A DNA stretch of 64,000 nucleotides, from positions 3,472,001 through 3,536,000 of the forward strand of contig OZ253536.1 of assembly GCA_965262425.1 (NCBI GenBank), in the 5' to 3' direction. Below are positions 53,161 to 62,085 of this stretch, piece after piece; within the stretch, counting starts at the first letter, position 1; each line of letters begins with the position of its first letter. The notes under the pieces were generated by a model. It was not told the DNA's origin and did not search any database. It saw only the letters and a list, made by a program, of their open reading frames with translations. The position numbers and the translations under genes were made by a program. Source of the stretch: CAZOZZ01 sp965262425. GTDB taxonomy: Bacteria > Acidobacteriota > Terriglobia > 20CM-2-55-15.

Positions 53161-54210
53161 TCAGCGTTTGACGGCCTGAGCTTTGCGGGGTTTCTTCTTC
53201 GACTTCTTTCCGTCGGCTGGCGCGACGGTTATTTCAACACGATAGTTGTCCAGCATACGTGCCAGGTCTGTCGTGACTTTGCGCCGGAGGCGATCAGGAG
53301 AAAGAACCACGGCGGAAGAACCGAAGCTCAGTATCCAGGACTCCAGTTCGAACTCACCACCCACGTGCAGGTTCATCACGATTTCACCATCGCTCACGTC
53401 CCGCACCTTCTGTGAAGGATGCCATGCCCGGGACCGAACATACTGTGCAATGTCCGCCTTGAACAACATTTCTACGTCGAACGGGTCCTCTTTCACAAGT
53501 CCAAAAGCCGACTCCAGGTAGCTCTCGATGGAAAAGTCCGCCGGTTTTTCGAAGTGGTCGGCAAGCTTTTTCACTTCCACGATTCTCTCAATGGCAAACG
53601 TGCGAATCTGCTCATATTCCTCGACATAACCGAACAAGTACAACCCACCGCGAAAATGCATCAGCCGGTAGGGGTGCACCATGTATGTTTTCTGCCGCTG
53701 GCTGTGGACCGAGTAGTACTCCATGCGAATCCGGTTGTCCTCGCCGATCGCATCCATCAACGTTCGGATCGTCTGTTTGTGTTCCTCGAGATCCTTCGGC
53801 GCGTCGGCACGGACGGCGATGATCGAGTCCAGGGTGTTGAAGAAAGCGATGTTCTTTTCGGGCAAAGCACCTTCGATCTTCTTGAACGCCGAATCGATGT
53901 CACTGGAATAGGGAGGTGCAGAGAGGGCGCTGACGAGATTTCGGCTGAAATACAGGGCGGCAAGCTCAGACAGGGACAGGTTTGCAAGCGGCAGGCCTTT
54001 GTATTCTTCAGCCAGGCGCCAGTACACCTTCCCCTCATAACGCTCGTCATAGAGCGGGAAGCCGGCCTCCATCAACGCCGCCAGATCACGGCGGATCGTT
54101 TTCGTCGAAACCTCGTGGCGAACCGCCATGTCGGGGATCGTGCTCCAACGTGTGCTCTCGATCTGCTTGAGAATCGCCCACTGGCGGATTAACTGTGCAT
54201 TTCTTCCCAT
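53161..54210 (-). CDS. HTH/WYL-domain transcriptional regulator
   Basis: 349 residues from an ATG with GGGAGG upstream. The N-terminal winged helix is STIPDMAVRHEVSTKTIRRD, continuing LAALMEAGFPL. The WYL domain carries RMEYYSVHSQRQKTYMVHPY and RLMHFRGGLYLFGYVEE, the ligand-sensing part. A C-terminal WCX-like region follows and the tail is Lys-rich. It is first in line with the MTHFR-like and cystathionine beta-synthase genes and may control them. WYL regulators elsewhere respond to nucleic acids, so a DNA-damage role is also possible given the nearby YhaN/YhaO pair. Confidence 0.85.
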   Translation of the reverse strand: MGRNAQLIRQWAILKQIESTRWSTIPDMAVRHEVSTKTIRRDLAALMEAGFPLYDERYEGKVYWRLAEEYKGLPLANLSLSELAALYFSRNLVSALSAPPYSSDIDSAFKKIEGALPEKNIAFFNTLDSIIAVRADAPKDLEEHKQTIRTLMDAIGEDNRIRMEYYSVHSQRQKTYMVHPYRLMHFRGGLYLFGYVEEYEQIRTFAIERIVEVKKLADHFEKPADFSIESYLESAFGLVKEDPFDVEMLFKADIAQYVRSRAWHPSQKVRDVSDGEIVMNLHVGGEFELESWILSFGSSAVVLSPDRLRRKVTTDLARMLDNYRVEITVAPADGKKSKKKPRKAQAVKR

Positions 54211-54275
54211 CTTCAACCTCCCCACCAGACTCGTTCGGGTGGGCACACATAGAACATATTTATCGAGATTGGATT

Positions 54276-54593
54276 CTATGGTCGGGGTGTCATGAACACA
54301 AGCAATACCAGATTCTCTTCGCTCTGGTTTCGGACTCCATGATCCTCATTCGGCCTCGCGACGATGGCTTCACCCTCACGACACAGGCGTTCCTCACCTG
54401 CGATATGGAATATGCCGTTTCCCTCGAGGACATAGTAAATCTTGTCGGATTCAGCATGCCGATGGATTCGCTGCTCCTGCCCGGGTCGAAGACAGTACAG
54501 ATCGCAGAAGTACTTGTCGGAACCAAAAAGGGGAACCTTCTGCATCTTCTCGTCGGCAAAGCTCGAGAGCGCTCGAACGTCCTTACAATCCAC
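54276..54593 (-). CDS. Small cupin-domain protein
   Basis: 105 residues of single cupin. Motif 1 is GQEQRIHRHAESDKIYYVLEG with metal-type His and Glu, and motif 2 is EGEAIVARPNEDHGVRN with His. It could be a small isomerase, dioxygenase or sensor; the substrate is unknown. Its ATG lies 5 bases after the stop of the YhaN-like gene, so it is in the same operon as that pair. Confidence 0.82.
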   Translation of the reverse strand: MDCKDVRALSSFADEKMQKVPLFGSDKYFCDLYCLRPGQEQRIHRHAESDKIYYVLEGNGIFHIAGEERLCREGEAIVARPNEDHGVRNQSEENLVLLVFMTPRP

Positions 54594-54598
54594 AGAAG

Positions 54599-56932
54599 CT
54601 ATTGTAATTGAAAGACCTGGGCGTCGGGCACAATTTCCTCGACAAGCTCCAGCAGGTGCGGATGGCAGGTAAAAAGGAGGATCTGGTGGGTATGGGACAG
54701 ATCGCGAACGGCATCGATGGAACGGCGCGTTCGGTGGGGATCGAAATTGACGAAGATGTCATCAAATATCACCGGAAGGGGTTCGACGTGCTCGGAATAC
54801 TCCCGAACCAGCGCCAACCTCATGGCCAGGTACAGTTGTTCGGCTGTGCCCCGGCTCAGGTTTTCGGGACTCACGCGCGCTCCATCGCACTTCTCGACCA
54901 CGATGTCCTCTGAGTCCAGCGGTGCGATCACGCGCACGTAGCGTCCTTCCGACAGCAAAGCAAAGAACTCGGAAGCGTGGCGTAATACGTCGGGTTGGCG
55001 TTCGCTTTCATAAATTTTTCGCGTCTCGTCCAGCAGTGTCCGGCACAAGGTGAGGACAGCCCACTTTTCAGACGCTTCGTCAATCCTGGCCAGGATGGAC
55101 TCCTGACGAAGTCTGGTGTTGGAACGCTCTTCGCTCCGGCCCAGCGTCAGGATCCGCTCTTCGAGCCGGCCACACTCCCGGCCCGCTTCGGCCAACTGCC
55201 CCTTCGCCACGTCCAGTGCAGCGACCGACTCGGCGTAGGCCTCGTCATCAACGGCGTCCACCTTGTCCCAGCCTGGCTCGGCTTCGACCTCGGCCGACGG
55301 GGTCCGGTCCAACTCCCTTTGAAGGTCCTGCCGTTTCCTGAAGAGCTCGGCACGCCTGAAGAACTCGTCTTCGGTCGCCGCACCGCCGTCTTCGAGCAGG
55401 GCGCACATGCCGAGGTCGTTTTCCCGGATCTGGTCGTTGGTCCGGATTCGTGCCTTTTCCTCCAGAGAGAGTTCGTTGTCGATCGATCGGATCTCATCGG
55501 CCATGTCCGTCAGTCGCCGCACCCTGGCAGCTTCCTTCTCGAGATCCGCAATCGAAAAATCGCTCCGCCCGGCGTGGCTTTCAATCGCGGACCGAATCTC
55601 GGTTCTTTGGTCTCTGGTACGTTGGAGCTGGATTTCCACTTCCCGGAGCCGTTCGCGACCCGCATCCAAGTCGCGACCCAGGCGCTCTGCATGCCGGGAC
55701 CGGCAGTGGTACCAGTAGGTCAGACCCACCATGACGGCGGCTACAACGCTACCTGGAACGATTTGCTCCGCCATGAACAGGTTCGCGGCGCCCAGGCCCA
55801 CCAGGGTCATGAAGATCGCCATCGCGACACCCGAGGGTGGTCGCGCGGAATCACGGGAGGACCCGAGAAGATCGCACTCCGCTCGCACCGCGTCGCGCTT
55901 GGCGATCGCCGCGTCGACGATCTCTCCCGCCGAATCCAGGCGAGGTAGCAGAATCCGGAGCGAGTCGACGCCACGACTGCGACGGATGAGTTCCTGGGGG
56001 GTGTACAGCGTTGCCAGTTCTACACGCTTCAATCGCCGGGCTTCGATGTCTTCACTTCGCTTTCGAAGGTCCGATTCGAGTTGACGGCGTTGATGCAGGA
56101 GAAGGTTCAAACGCTCGACACCACCCTCTGGAAAACGATCGACGGTTTCGAGGTCGTCGAGTTGGGATTCGATCGCGGCACGCTTCTGACGGTGTGGTAA
56201 TGCTTTTCGCAGTTTTTCGTAGTGATCGACGCGCTTGGTCAGAGCCCCGACGGAGACGTCCAGCTCTTTGATCCGGGTTTCCACGCGAAGATGCTCTTCA
56301 TGGGCGGCCACGTATTCCTCCGGTTCGTGCTCGGTGCGGTCCAATTCGTCCCGGACTGTCTCGAGTTCCTTCAACGCTCGATTGATCGTGCTGTTCTGGC
56401 CCCGGGGCAGAAAAAGCTTGCCGCGGCGTTCCTCCAGGTCTTTGTGCACCCGGCTCCATCGGGTTGCACCTACGCCAAGCCCCGCTCCGGAGATGTGTGA
56501 CGCGACTTCGCTTTCCTGCAAGGTGCGGAAGTGTTCGAGCTCCTCCAAACCGAATGCGAACACGTTGTGATAAACCGTCCGCGTGGTGCCGCCGAGGACA
56601 CCTTCCAGCATCTGCTCGTCGCCCGTCCCATCCCGGTGGTGGAGCTGGACAGCGCCGCGAACGTGGCGACCGGCCTTACGCTCGACGCGGATTTCACCGG
56701 TGGCCACGGTCAGGGCAAGCGAACCGCCGTGTTTTCCACCGTTGAGCGGTTCGTATCGTCTGGAATGCGACCTGCGCTCGAAGCCAAAAAGGATCGAACG
56801 GATGAAACTCATCAGCGTCGTCTTTCCCGCTTCGTTGGGGCCGCAAAACACATTGACGCCTTCGGACAGGCCCGTCCACGTGCGGTCGTGCCACACGCCA
56901 AAACCGTCGATGTGGATTTCTGAAATTTTCAC
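54599..56932 (-). CDS. YhaN-like (SbcC/Rad50-type) AAA ATPase with membrane segment
   Basis: 777 residues from a GTG at 56932, overlapping the upstream nuclease stop by four bases. Walker A is FCGPNEAGKTTLMSFIRS (about 30-47). A long coiled-coil arm follows. A hydrophobic pair at about 370-415 (AIFMTLVGLGAANLFMAEQI, then VPGSVVAAVMVGLTY) may be membrane-embedded. The signature LSRGTAEQLYLAMRLAL and Walker B LPVIFDDIFVNFD are at the C-terminus. This matches the AAA_27/YhaN family, partner of the YhaO nuclease, and probably acts on DNA ends. Confidence 0.85.
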   Translation of the reverse strand: MKISEIHIDGFGVWHDRTWTGLSEGVNVFCGPNEAGKTTLMSFIRSILFGFERRSHSRRYEPLNGGKHGGSLALTVATGEIRVERKAGRHVRGAVQLHHRDGTGDEQMLEGVLGGTTRTVYHNVFAFGLEELEHFRTLQESEVASHISGAGLGVGATRWSRVHKDLEERRGKLFLPRGQNSTINRALKELETVRDELDRTEHEPEEYVAAHEEHLRVETRIKELDVSVGALTKRVDHYEKLRKALPHRQKRAAIESQLDDLETVDRFPEGGVERLNLLLHQRRQLESDLRKRSEDIEARRLKRVELATLYTPQELIRRSRGVDSLRILLPRLDSAGEIVDAAIAKRDAVRAECDLLGSSRDSARPPSGVAMAIFMTLVGLGAANLFMAEQIVPGSVVAAVMVGLTYWYHCRSRHAERLGRDLDAGRERLREVEIQLQRTRDQRTEIRSAIESHAGRSDFSIADLEKEAARVRRLTDMADEIRSIDNELSLEEKARIRTNDQIRENDLGMCALLEDGGAATEDEFFRRAELFRKRQDLQRELDRTPSAEVEAEPGWDKVDAVDDEAYAESVAALDVAKGQLAEAGRECGRLEERILTLGRSEERSNTRLRQESILARIDEASEKWAVLTLCRTLLDETRKIYESERQPDVLRHASEFFALLSEGRYVRVIAPLDSEDIVVEKCDGARVSPENLSRGTAEQLYLAMRLALVREYSEHVEPLPVIFDDIFVNFDPHRTRRSIDAVRDLSHTHQILLFTCHPHLLELVEEIVPDAQVFQLQ

Positions 56933-58143
56933 TTTCGAAGTAGCAGGTCCACGCCGAGCGCTCCGGCTTTTTCGATCCACTCCACAACACGAGCGCTGTC
57001 GGGCGTAAACAATTCTCGCTTCCTGAACAGAGGAGACAGGCTCTCGGCAAGTTCGTCGCGAAAGGCAGGGTCTTTCTGGGCGCGCTCGACGAGACTGAGG
57101 AAGTCGCTGACTATCGGTTCCGTCTTCAGTCCGGTCCGGTCGATTTCCGAACCCGTCGAAATCCGCAACGATTCGACGTCCACAAGATCCTGCAACTGAT
57201 ACTGCAGTTCCTCGTTCATCCCCTCCCGCTGAAGATCGGCGTGTAATGGACCGTTTCCGACGAGGCGACATCGTAGGACGGTCGGACCGTCGAATTCAGC
57301 TGCGATCCTTCGGGCGTTGTCCTGCAACCCGTCAATGAGGGTCTCCATGCGCGAGTGATCCTGGATGGACAGTTCAAGCCTCGACCACCGCACCACATCG
57401 GTCTCGACGAATTTCAGGCGGGTGCCCCCCCGGGCATCGACGTCGACCTGAAAACAACCCCGGGGGCCGGTTTCTCGGGCATGGCGGCCCTGGGGATTGC
57501 CGGGATAGACGATCGGCGGTGAGGCGGACAAGATCGCGCGGGTGTGCACATGTCCCAGCGCCCAGTAGTCGAACCCGGCACGAACAAGGTCCGTCATCGG
57601 CGCTGGAGCGTAGTCGGCATGCCCGGATTGACGTCCGATGTTGGCATGGAGGAGTGCAATCGAATAGACGTCACCCAGAGTCCTCCGGAACGACCGGGCC
57701 AGGTTGTCGGTGACGCGCTCCTTCGTGTAGCTGATTCCGGTAACGCGCGCAACTTCCCTTCCGTTGCGGATCACCGGCTGTGCGGCCACGTTACCGTCGA
57801 AGGTCAAAACGTTCGAAGGCATCTTGAACTCGCTGCCCCAGCCGTTGAGCGGGTCGTGGTTGCCGTGAACGACGAATGCGCCTATGTCGCGATCTTCCAG
57901 GCGTTCCATCTGGCGGCGAAATTCGACAAGGGCACGCAGGCTTCTGTCGCGCGAGTCGTACAGATCGCCGGCAAAAAGGACGAAGTCCGATTTGGAGTCG
58001 ATCGCGTGCGTGACGATACGATCCAACGCCTGAAACGTCGCTGACCCGAGACGGTCACGCAATGTCGTGGAAGTTTCGGCCAACCCCCTGAACGGACTGT
58101 CCAGATGCAAGTCGGCCGCGTGGATGAAACGAAACTCTGCCAT
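56929..58143 (-). CDS. YhaO/SbcD-like DNA nuclease (calcineurin-type)
   Basis: 404 residues. The phosphoesterase motifs are AADLHLDSPFRGL (I), LFAGDLYDSRD (II), FVVHGNHDPLNGW (III), IALLHANIGRQ (IV) and ALGHVHTRAIL (V), all metal ligands present. The C-terminal third is a cap as in Mre11/SbcD. It pairs with the YhaN-like ATPase gene, which overlaps its 3' end. A role in DNA break processing or phage defence is family inference. Confidence 0.9.
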   Translation of the reverse strand: MAEFRFIHAADLHLDSPFRGLAETSTTLRDRLGSATFQALDRIVTHAIDSKSDFVLFAGDLYDSRDRSLRALVEFRRQMERLEDRDIGAFVVHGNHDPLNGWGSEFKMPSNVLTFDGNVAAQPVIRNGREVARVTGISYTKERVTDNLARSFRRTLGDVYSIALLHANIGRQSGHADYAPAPMTDLVRAGFDYWALGHVHTRAILSASPPIVYPGNPQGRHARETGPRGCFQVDVDARGGTRLKFVETDVVRWSRLELSIQDHSRMETLIDGLQDNARRIAAEFDGPTVLRCRLVGNGPLHADLQREGMNEELQYQLQDLVDVESLRISTGSEIDRTGLKTEPIVSDFLSLVERAQKDPAFRDELAESLSPLFRKRELFTPDSARVVEWIEKAGALGVDLLLRK

Positions 58144-58278
58144 ATTGTAGTTTTGCGCAAAAACCGGTCAGAAGTGGTCCGGGAGTTGGCGTTGGGAGAT
58201 GTTAAAATGACGGGTGGCGGGTCGAGTGGGGGTCGGCGGGACTATCGTGCGGATGCCGTCAGTTCCACGCTCACAATC

Positions 58279-59025
58279 ATGAAAACATTAGTTTTATTGC
58301 GGCACGGACAGAGCACCTGGAATGAGGAAAACCGGTTCACCGGGTGGACGGACGTCGGGTTGACCGAAAAAGGGATCGACGAGGCCAGGCAGGGCGGCCA
58401 GGCACTTCTGGAGGCCGGGTACGAGTTCGATCTGGCGTTCACATCGGTGCTCAAACGCGCGATCAAGACATTATGGCTGGCGCTTGAAGAGATGGATCGG
58501 ATATGGATCCCGGTACAGCGGTCGTGGCGGATGAACGAGCGCCATTACGGGGGCCTCCAGGGCGCGAACAAACTCGAAACGGTCGAAGAATATGGCTCCG
58601 AGCAGGTCTACATCTGGCGTCGCAGCTATGACGTACCCCCTCCCGCCCTGTCGCCGGACGACTCGCGAAGCCCGCGGAAGGACCCCCGGTACGCGGATCT
58701 TTCCGACGCCGAGATCCCGCTGACCGAAAGCCTGAAAATCACCGTCGAACGGGTTCTTCCGTACTGGCACGAGACGATCGCTCCAGAGGTGGCCGCCGGA
58801 AAACGCGTCCTCATTGCATCTCACGGCAACAGCCTGCGCGCGCTCGTCAAGTATCTGGACAATATTTCCGATCAAGATATCGTCGGATACAACATACCGA
58901 CCGGCATTCCGCTGGTTTATGAACTCCACGACGACCTGACACCCATCCGTAATTTCTACCTCGGCGATCCCGAAGCGGTGGAGCGGGCCACACGGGCCGT
59001 CGCCGACCAGACCCGCAAAAGCTAG
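58279..59025 (+). CDS. gpmA: 2,3-bisphosphoglycerate-dependent phosphoglycerate mutase
   Basis: 248 residues. The catalytic histidine motif LVLLRHGQSTWNEENRFTGW has phosphohistidine His9. NERHYGGLQGANK and the second histidine in LIASHGNSLRALV are conserved, and the length equals that of dPGM enzymes (about 250). It interconverts 3- and 2-phosphoglycerate in glycolysis. The start is the ATG at 58279; longer upstream frames are not conserved. The stop TAG consists of the TA target duplication plus the first base of a MITE. Without the insertion the codon would have read TAA. Confidence 0.95.
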   Translation: MKTLVLLRHGQSTWNEENRFTGWTDVGLTEKGIDEARQGGQALLEAGYEFDLAFTSVLKRAIKTLWLALEEMDRIWIPVQRSWRMNERHYGGLQGANKLETVEEYGSEQVYIWRRSYDVPPPALSPDDSRSPRKDPRYADLSDAEIPLTESLKITVERVLPYWHETIAPEVAAGKRVLIASHGNSLRALVKYLDNISDQDIVGYNIPTGIPLVYELHDDLTPIRNFYLGDPEAVERATRAVADQTRKS

Positions 59026-59292
59026 TGGTCCCCGCCAGAGATAGCGTTACTAGATTTCGGAATGCAACGGTGCCGGATTTGGGGGAGCGACGAGGAGTCA
59101 ATGCTTCGACATTGTGAGGAGGAGCGACGCCAAAGACGGTACCGTTCCGCCCGAACCCGTAGGGCCGATGGAGGTTGCCCCTCGTGAACGCTCAAAACCG
59201 TCGAAAGTCACACATACCACGCGTGGATCTCACTCATCAGTCCGCTCGCAACCTCCTTCGGAGATAGTAACGCTATATCTGGCGGGGACCAC
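59025..59292. mobile_element. TA-flanked MITE with IS630-like ends (268 bp)
   Basis: Flanked by TA at 59023-59024 and 59293-59294. Terminal inverted repeats of about 31 bp read TAGTGGTCCCCGCCAGA (with flanking TA), then an ATAGCGTTACTA block, with one mismatch. The first 12 bases TAGTGGTCCCCG equal the left end of the IS630-family element at 18344. The centre is non-coding. It is probably mobilised in trans by an IS630-type transposase. Confidence 0.88.
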
Positions 59293-59379
59293 TAACAGCC
59301 TAAATTCTTGTTAACCATCGCGCTCATCGAACGTCTTATAGAAGAGAACAAAGACGATTCAGAACAGGACGGACAGATT

Positions 59380-59691
59380 ATGAAGCGCAGAAAGAAGACA
59401 AGATTGAAAGCCACCGATTACAAAGTCGTATCGTTGAATGGAGCGCTTGAGCCTCATGTCGGACGTCTCAGAAAGGCGCTGTCAAAAGGACTCGTCGCTC
59501 TGGGTGACCGCGCCCGCGACAATTTCTACGAGGTTCGCATGGAAGACGGCTGTTTCTACATCCATGTCTACGATCTCAAGAAGACCGTGTATCTGATCGC
59601 GGCCAGCCAGGCCGGACGCGTGGCCGAGTTCGCGAAACAGGGGTGCGCGCCCTGCAACTTCCAGATCACCGCAGCCCCGGCGATTTCCTGA
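59380..59691 (+). CDS. Hypothetical protein, 103 residues
   Basis: Begins MKRRKKTRLKATDYKVVSLN and continues YEVRMEDGCFYIHVYDLKKT and VYLIAASQAGRVAEFAKQGC. The composition is of a small alpha/beta protein with two Cys near the end (GCAPCNF). No family recognised. An upstream ATG at 59308 would add 24 residues. It lies just after the MITE and is followed by a strong terminator. Confidence 0.55.
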   Translation: MKRRKKTRLKATDYKVVSLNGALEPHVGRLRKALSKGLVALGDRARDNFYEVRMEDGCFYIHVYDLKKTVYLIAASQAGRVAEFAKQGCAPCNFQITAAPAIS

Positions 59692-59737
59692 CCTGGGAGC
59701 CAGCGAACCGACTATCGCGACATCTCACCCAGAACAG

Positions 59738-59773
59738 CAAAAAGCCCGGAGAAAGATCTCCGGGCTTTTTGCC
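59738..59773 (+). terminator. Intrinsic terminator
   Basis: The stem GCAAAAAGCCCGGAGA-aag-, with its complement through TCTCCGGGCTTTTTGC, is bidirectional in design. It ends in TTTTT on the plus strand and lies about 50 bases after the hypothetical gene stop. Confidence 0.88.
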
Positions 59774-59776
59774 TCC

Positions 59777-60081
59777 TCCGCAGAATTTGTGGGCAGTCCA
59801 AAGGCCTGTGCGCACATAAGTAATTGAAACAAAGTACCTTATTCTTTTGTTCGACGGCGAATATTCCAGTACCCACTTCGGTCGGACGCCTACACCCGGT
59901 GCCCGGAGCCCCCGCCGGAGGCCCCGTTCCCCATCGCCCACACCAGCCGACACCGCGGAGCGCAGCCGAGGGTCAAGGCCGGCGCAGCCGCCGAGCTTGC
60001 GAGGGAAGCCTTGAGGCTTGGCGAGCACCGTGGTCTCCTCAAGCGGCGATGGAAGACGGTTTTACCCACAAATTCTGCGGA
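59777..60081. repeat. Inverted-repeat-bounded non-coding segment (305 bp)
   Basis: TCCGCAGAATTTGTGGG at 59777-59793 recurs inverted at 60065-60081. Both ends abut GGCTTTTT-type sequence outside (CGGGCTTTTTGCC on the left, CCCGGCTTTTTT on the right). The centre is GC-rich and has no convincing gene. It may be a MITE or a duplicated terminator region. It fills most of the gap before ilvE. Confidence 0.6.
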
Positions 60082-60139
60082 AGACCCGGCTTTTTTAATG
60101 TCTGGATATTCGGGGCGGGCGATTATTCTTGAGCGGGCC

Positions 60140-61084
60140 CTAAGTAGCCGGCGCGTGATCCGGCGCAAACACCGGCGTACACCAGTGACGGTACTTGTCC
60201 TCGCGGCCACGGACGACTCGATAGAACAGGTCCCGCAATCTTGCCGTAACCGGTCCCATTTCACCGGAACCGATCGGTCGGTGATCGACCTTCGTTATTG
60301 CCGTCAACTGCACACCCGTGCCGCTGAAAAAGGCTTCATCGGCGACATAGAGTTCAGTGCGATCGATCGACCGCTCGATCACTTCCACGCCCAGATCATC
60401 TCTGAGCAACTGGATCATCGTCCACCTCACGATTCCTTCCAGAATGTTGTCGGTCACAGGTGGAGTCAGCACGACGCCGTTCCGGACGAGAAACACGTTT
60501 GCCGCCGAGCCCTCCGAAATATGACCGTCCGCGTTCAAGACGATGGCCTCGTCAAAGCCTGCCCGTTCGGCATCTGTCTTGACGAACGCCGAATTGACAT
60601 ACGCGCCGGCGATCTTGCCACGTGCCGGCATGGAGTTGTCGTCCACCCGACGCCAGGAAGAGACCGTCACGTGCGCGCCTTTATCGTTCGTAACGTACAG
60701 GCCGAACGGAATCGAAACGATCGATAGCTCGGGGACCATGTCGTGTAGCTTTACACCAATTATCGGTTCCGGGTAGAACGCGAGAGGACGGATATAGCAG
60801 TCCTCGCGATGGCCTTCCGTCCGCAGCAATTCCAACGTCACGTCGGTCAGGTCCTGCAGTGTGTAAGGAAGTTCCATGCATAGCAGATTCGCAGACTGTA
60901 GGAACCTCCGGTAATGGTCCTCCGGACGGAAAACAAAAGTCTGCTGTTCGTCATCGTTCCAATAGCCGCGAAGCCCCCCGAACACAGCCGTCCCATAATT
61001 GAGAGAGTGTGCGAGAACTCCGACTGTTGCTTCGCTGTAAGGAACGATGCGGCCCCGGAAAAAAGCGTAACTCGGTGTAGCCAC
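60140..61084 (-). CDS. ilvE: Branched-chain amino acid aminotransferase
   Basis: 314 residues of fold-type IV PLP enzyme. The PLP lysine is Lys157 in ARGKIAGAYVNSAF. SLNYGTAVFGGLRGYW near the N-terminus, DEAIVLNADGHISEGSAAN and GTGVQLTAITKVD near the C-terminus match IlvE. It transfers amino groups for Leu, Ile and Val. D-amino-acid transaminase is a less likely alternative because of the YVNS and FGGLRGY signatures. The stop TAG lies within a 17-base sequence also found inverted at 4237-4253. Confidence 0.92.
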   Translation of the reverse strand: MATPSYAFFRGRIVPYSEATVGVLAHSLNYGTAVFGGLRGYWNDDEQQTFVFRPEDHYRRFLQSANLLCMELPYTLQDLTDVTLELLRTEGHREDCYIRPLAFYPEPIIGVKLHDMVPELSIVSIPFGLYVTNDKGAHVTVSSWRRVDDNSMPARGKIAGAYVNSAFVKTDAERAGFDEAIVLNADGHISEGSAANVFLVRNGVVLTPPVTDNILEGIVRWTMIQLLRDDLGVEVIERSIDRTELYVADEAFFSGTGVQLTAITKVDHRPIGSGEMGPVTARLRDLFYRVVRGREDKYRHWCTPVFAPDHAPAT

Positions 61085-61347
61085 TATCGTCTCCTGATCT
61101 ACGAACTGTTCGGTTCGCGTGTAATGTGTTGCGCCCCGGAAAAAGCGACACTTCGCCGTCCCCGAGGCGCATTAGCTCCAGTATGCACCTAAGCCATCTC
61201 TTTGCCTGCAAATATCTGTTGATTTCGAGGGAAAAAGGAGAAATCCGGTTGTAATCCCGGAATTTTACGTGGATTGGCGCAGTTGACGCAGATGGGAGTT
61301 CATGCCCAAAGTCCAAGATCGCGGGCGACACAGCCAACAGTCCGCAG
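61085..61347. other. Spacer between ilvE and the two-component genes
   Basis: 263 bases without a supported gene. It contains GGATTGGCGCAGTTGACGCA at 61271-61290, which resembles the CAGATTAACGCAGATCACGG tract at 39566-39585; both look like decayed intergenic repeats. No clear promoter was identified. Confidence 0.4.
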
Positions 61348-62085
61348 CTACTTACCGACGAATTTGTACCCCAGCCCATGCACGGTCAAAATGAATTCGG
61401 GATGTCGGGGGTTGGCCTCGAGTTTCTGCCGAAGCCAGGCCACATGGACATCCACGGTTCGGGTCGTTGGCATGGAGTTATAGCCCCAGACTTCGTCGAG
61501 AAGCTCGTTTCTTGTCAGGGCCGCGCCCCGATGCTGGATGAAATGACGCAGGAGCTGGAATTCCTTGGCGGACAGTTCGACCGGCTTGCCGTCTTTTTCG
61601 ACCTCGGCGCTCCGGAAGTCCACGCCCACGGTGCCGAACCGGTAACGGTCATTCGAACCCGAGACGCTGAAGGGAGGGCGGCGCAGTAGCGCTTCGATCC
61701 GGGCCAGGAGCTCGATCATTTCGAAAGGCTTCGTCAGATAATCGTCAGCACCGAGTTTCAGGCCCACGACCTTATCGGTCACCTGGCCGCGGGCCGTCAG
61801 CATCAGGATGGGCGTTTGAAGCCCCTGCTGGCGTAAATCCCGGCAGATATCGAAACCGCTTCGGTGGGGCAGCATCAGGTCCAGAATGATGAGATCGAAC
61901 GCCTCGCTGGTGGCTCTGGGTACCGCGTCGTTCCCGTCGGACACGGTTTCGACCGTGTAACCTTCACTGTTCAGGCGGTCGACAAGCGTCAAAACAAGAC
62001 CCGGCTCATCCTCGATGAGAAGGATGTTCGGACTGGTCTCGTCCGACGGCGATGAGTCCGTCAACACATTCCGCGTTTCAGACAT
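61348..62085 (-). CDS. OmpR-family response regulator
   Basis: 245 residues. Receiver domain at about 20-135 with phospho-acceptor Asp69 in LIILDLMLP, acidic pocket LIEDEPGL and Lys in DDYLTKPFEM. The winged-helix effector at about 150-243 has LSAKEFQLLRHFIQHRG and TVDVHVAWLRQKL. It overlaps the upstream kinase gene by 8 bases, so the two form a coupled two-component pair. Target genes are unknown. Confidence 0.93.
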   Translation of the reverse strand: MSETRNVLTDSSPSDETSPNILLIEDEPGLVLTLVDRLNSEGYTVETVSDGNDAVPRATSEAFDLIILDLMLPHRSGFDICRDLRQQGLQTPILMLTARGQVTDKVVGLKLGADDYLTKPFEMIELLARIEALLRRPPFSVSGSNDRYRFGTVGVDFRSAEVEKDGKPVELSAKEFQLLRHFIQHRGAALTRNELLDEVWGYNSMPTTRTVDVHVAWLRQKLEANPRHPEFILTVHGLGYKFVGK

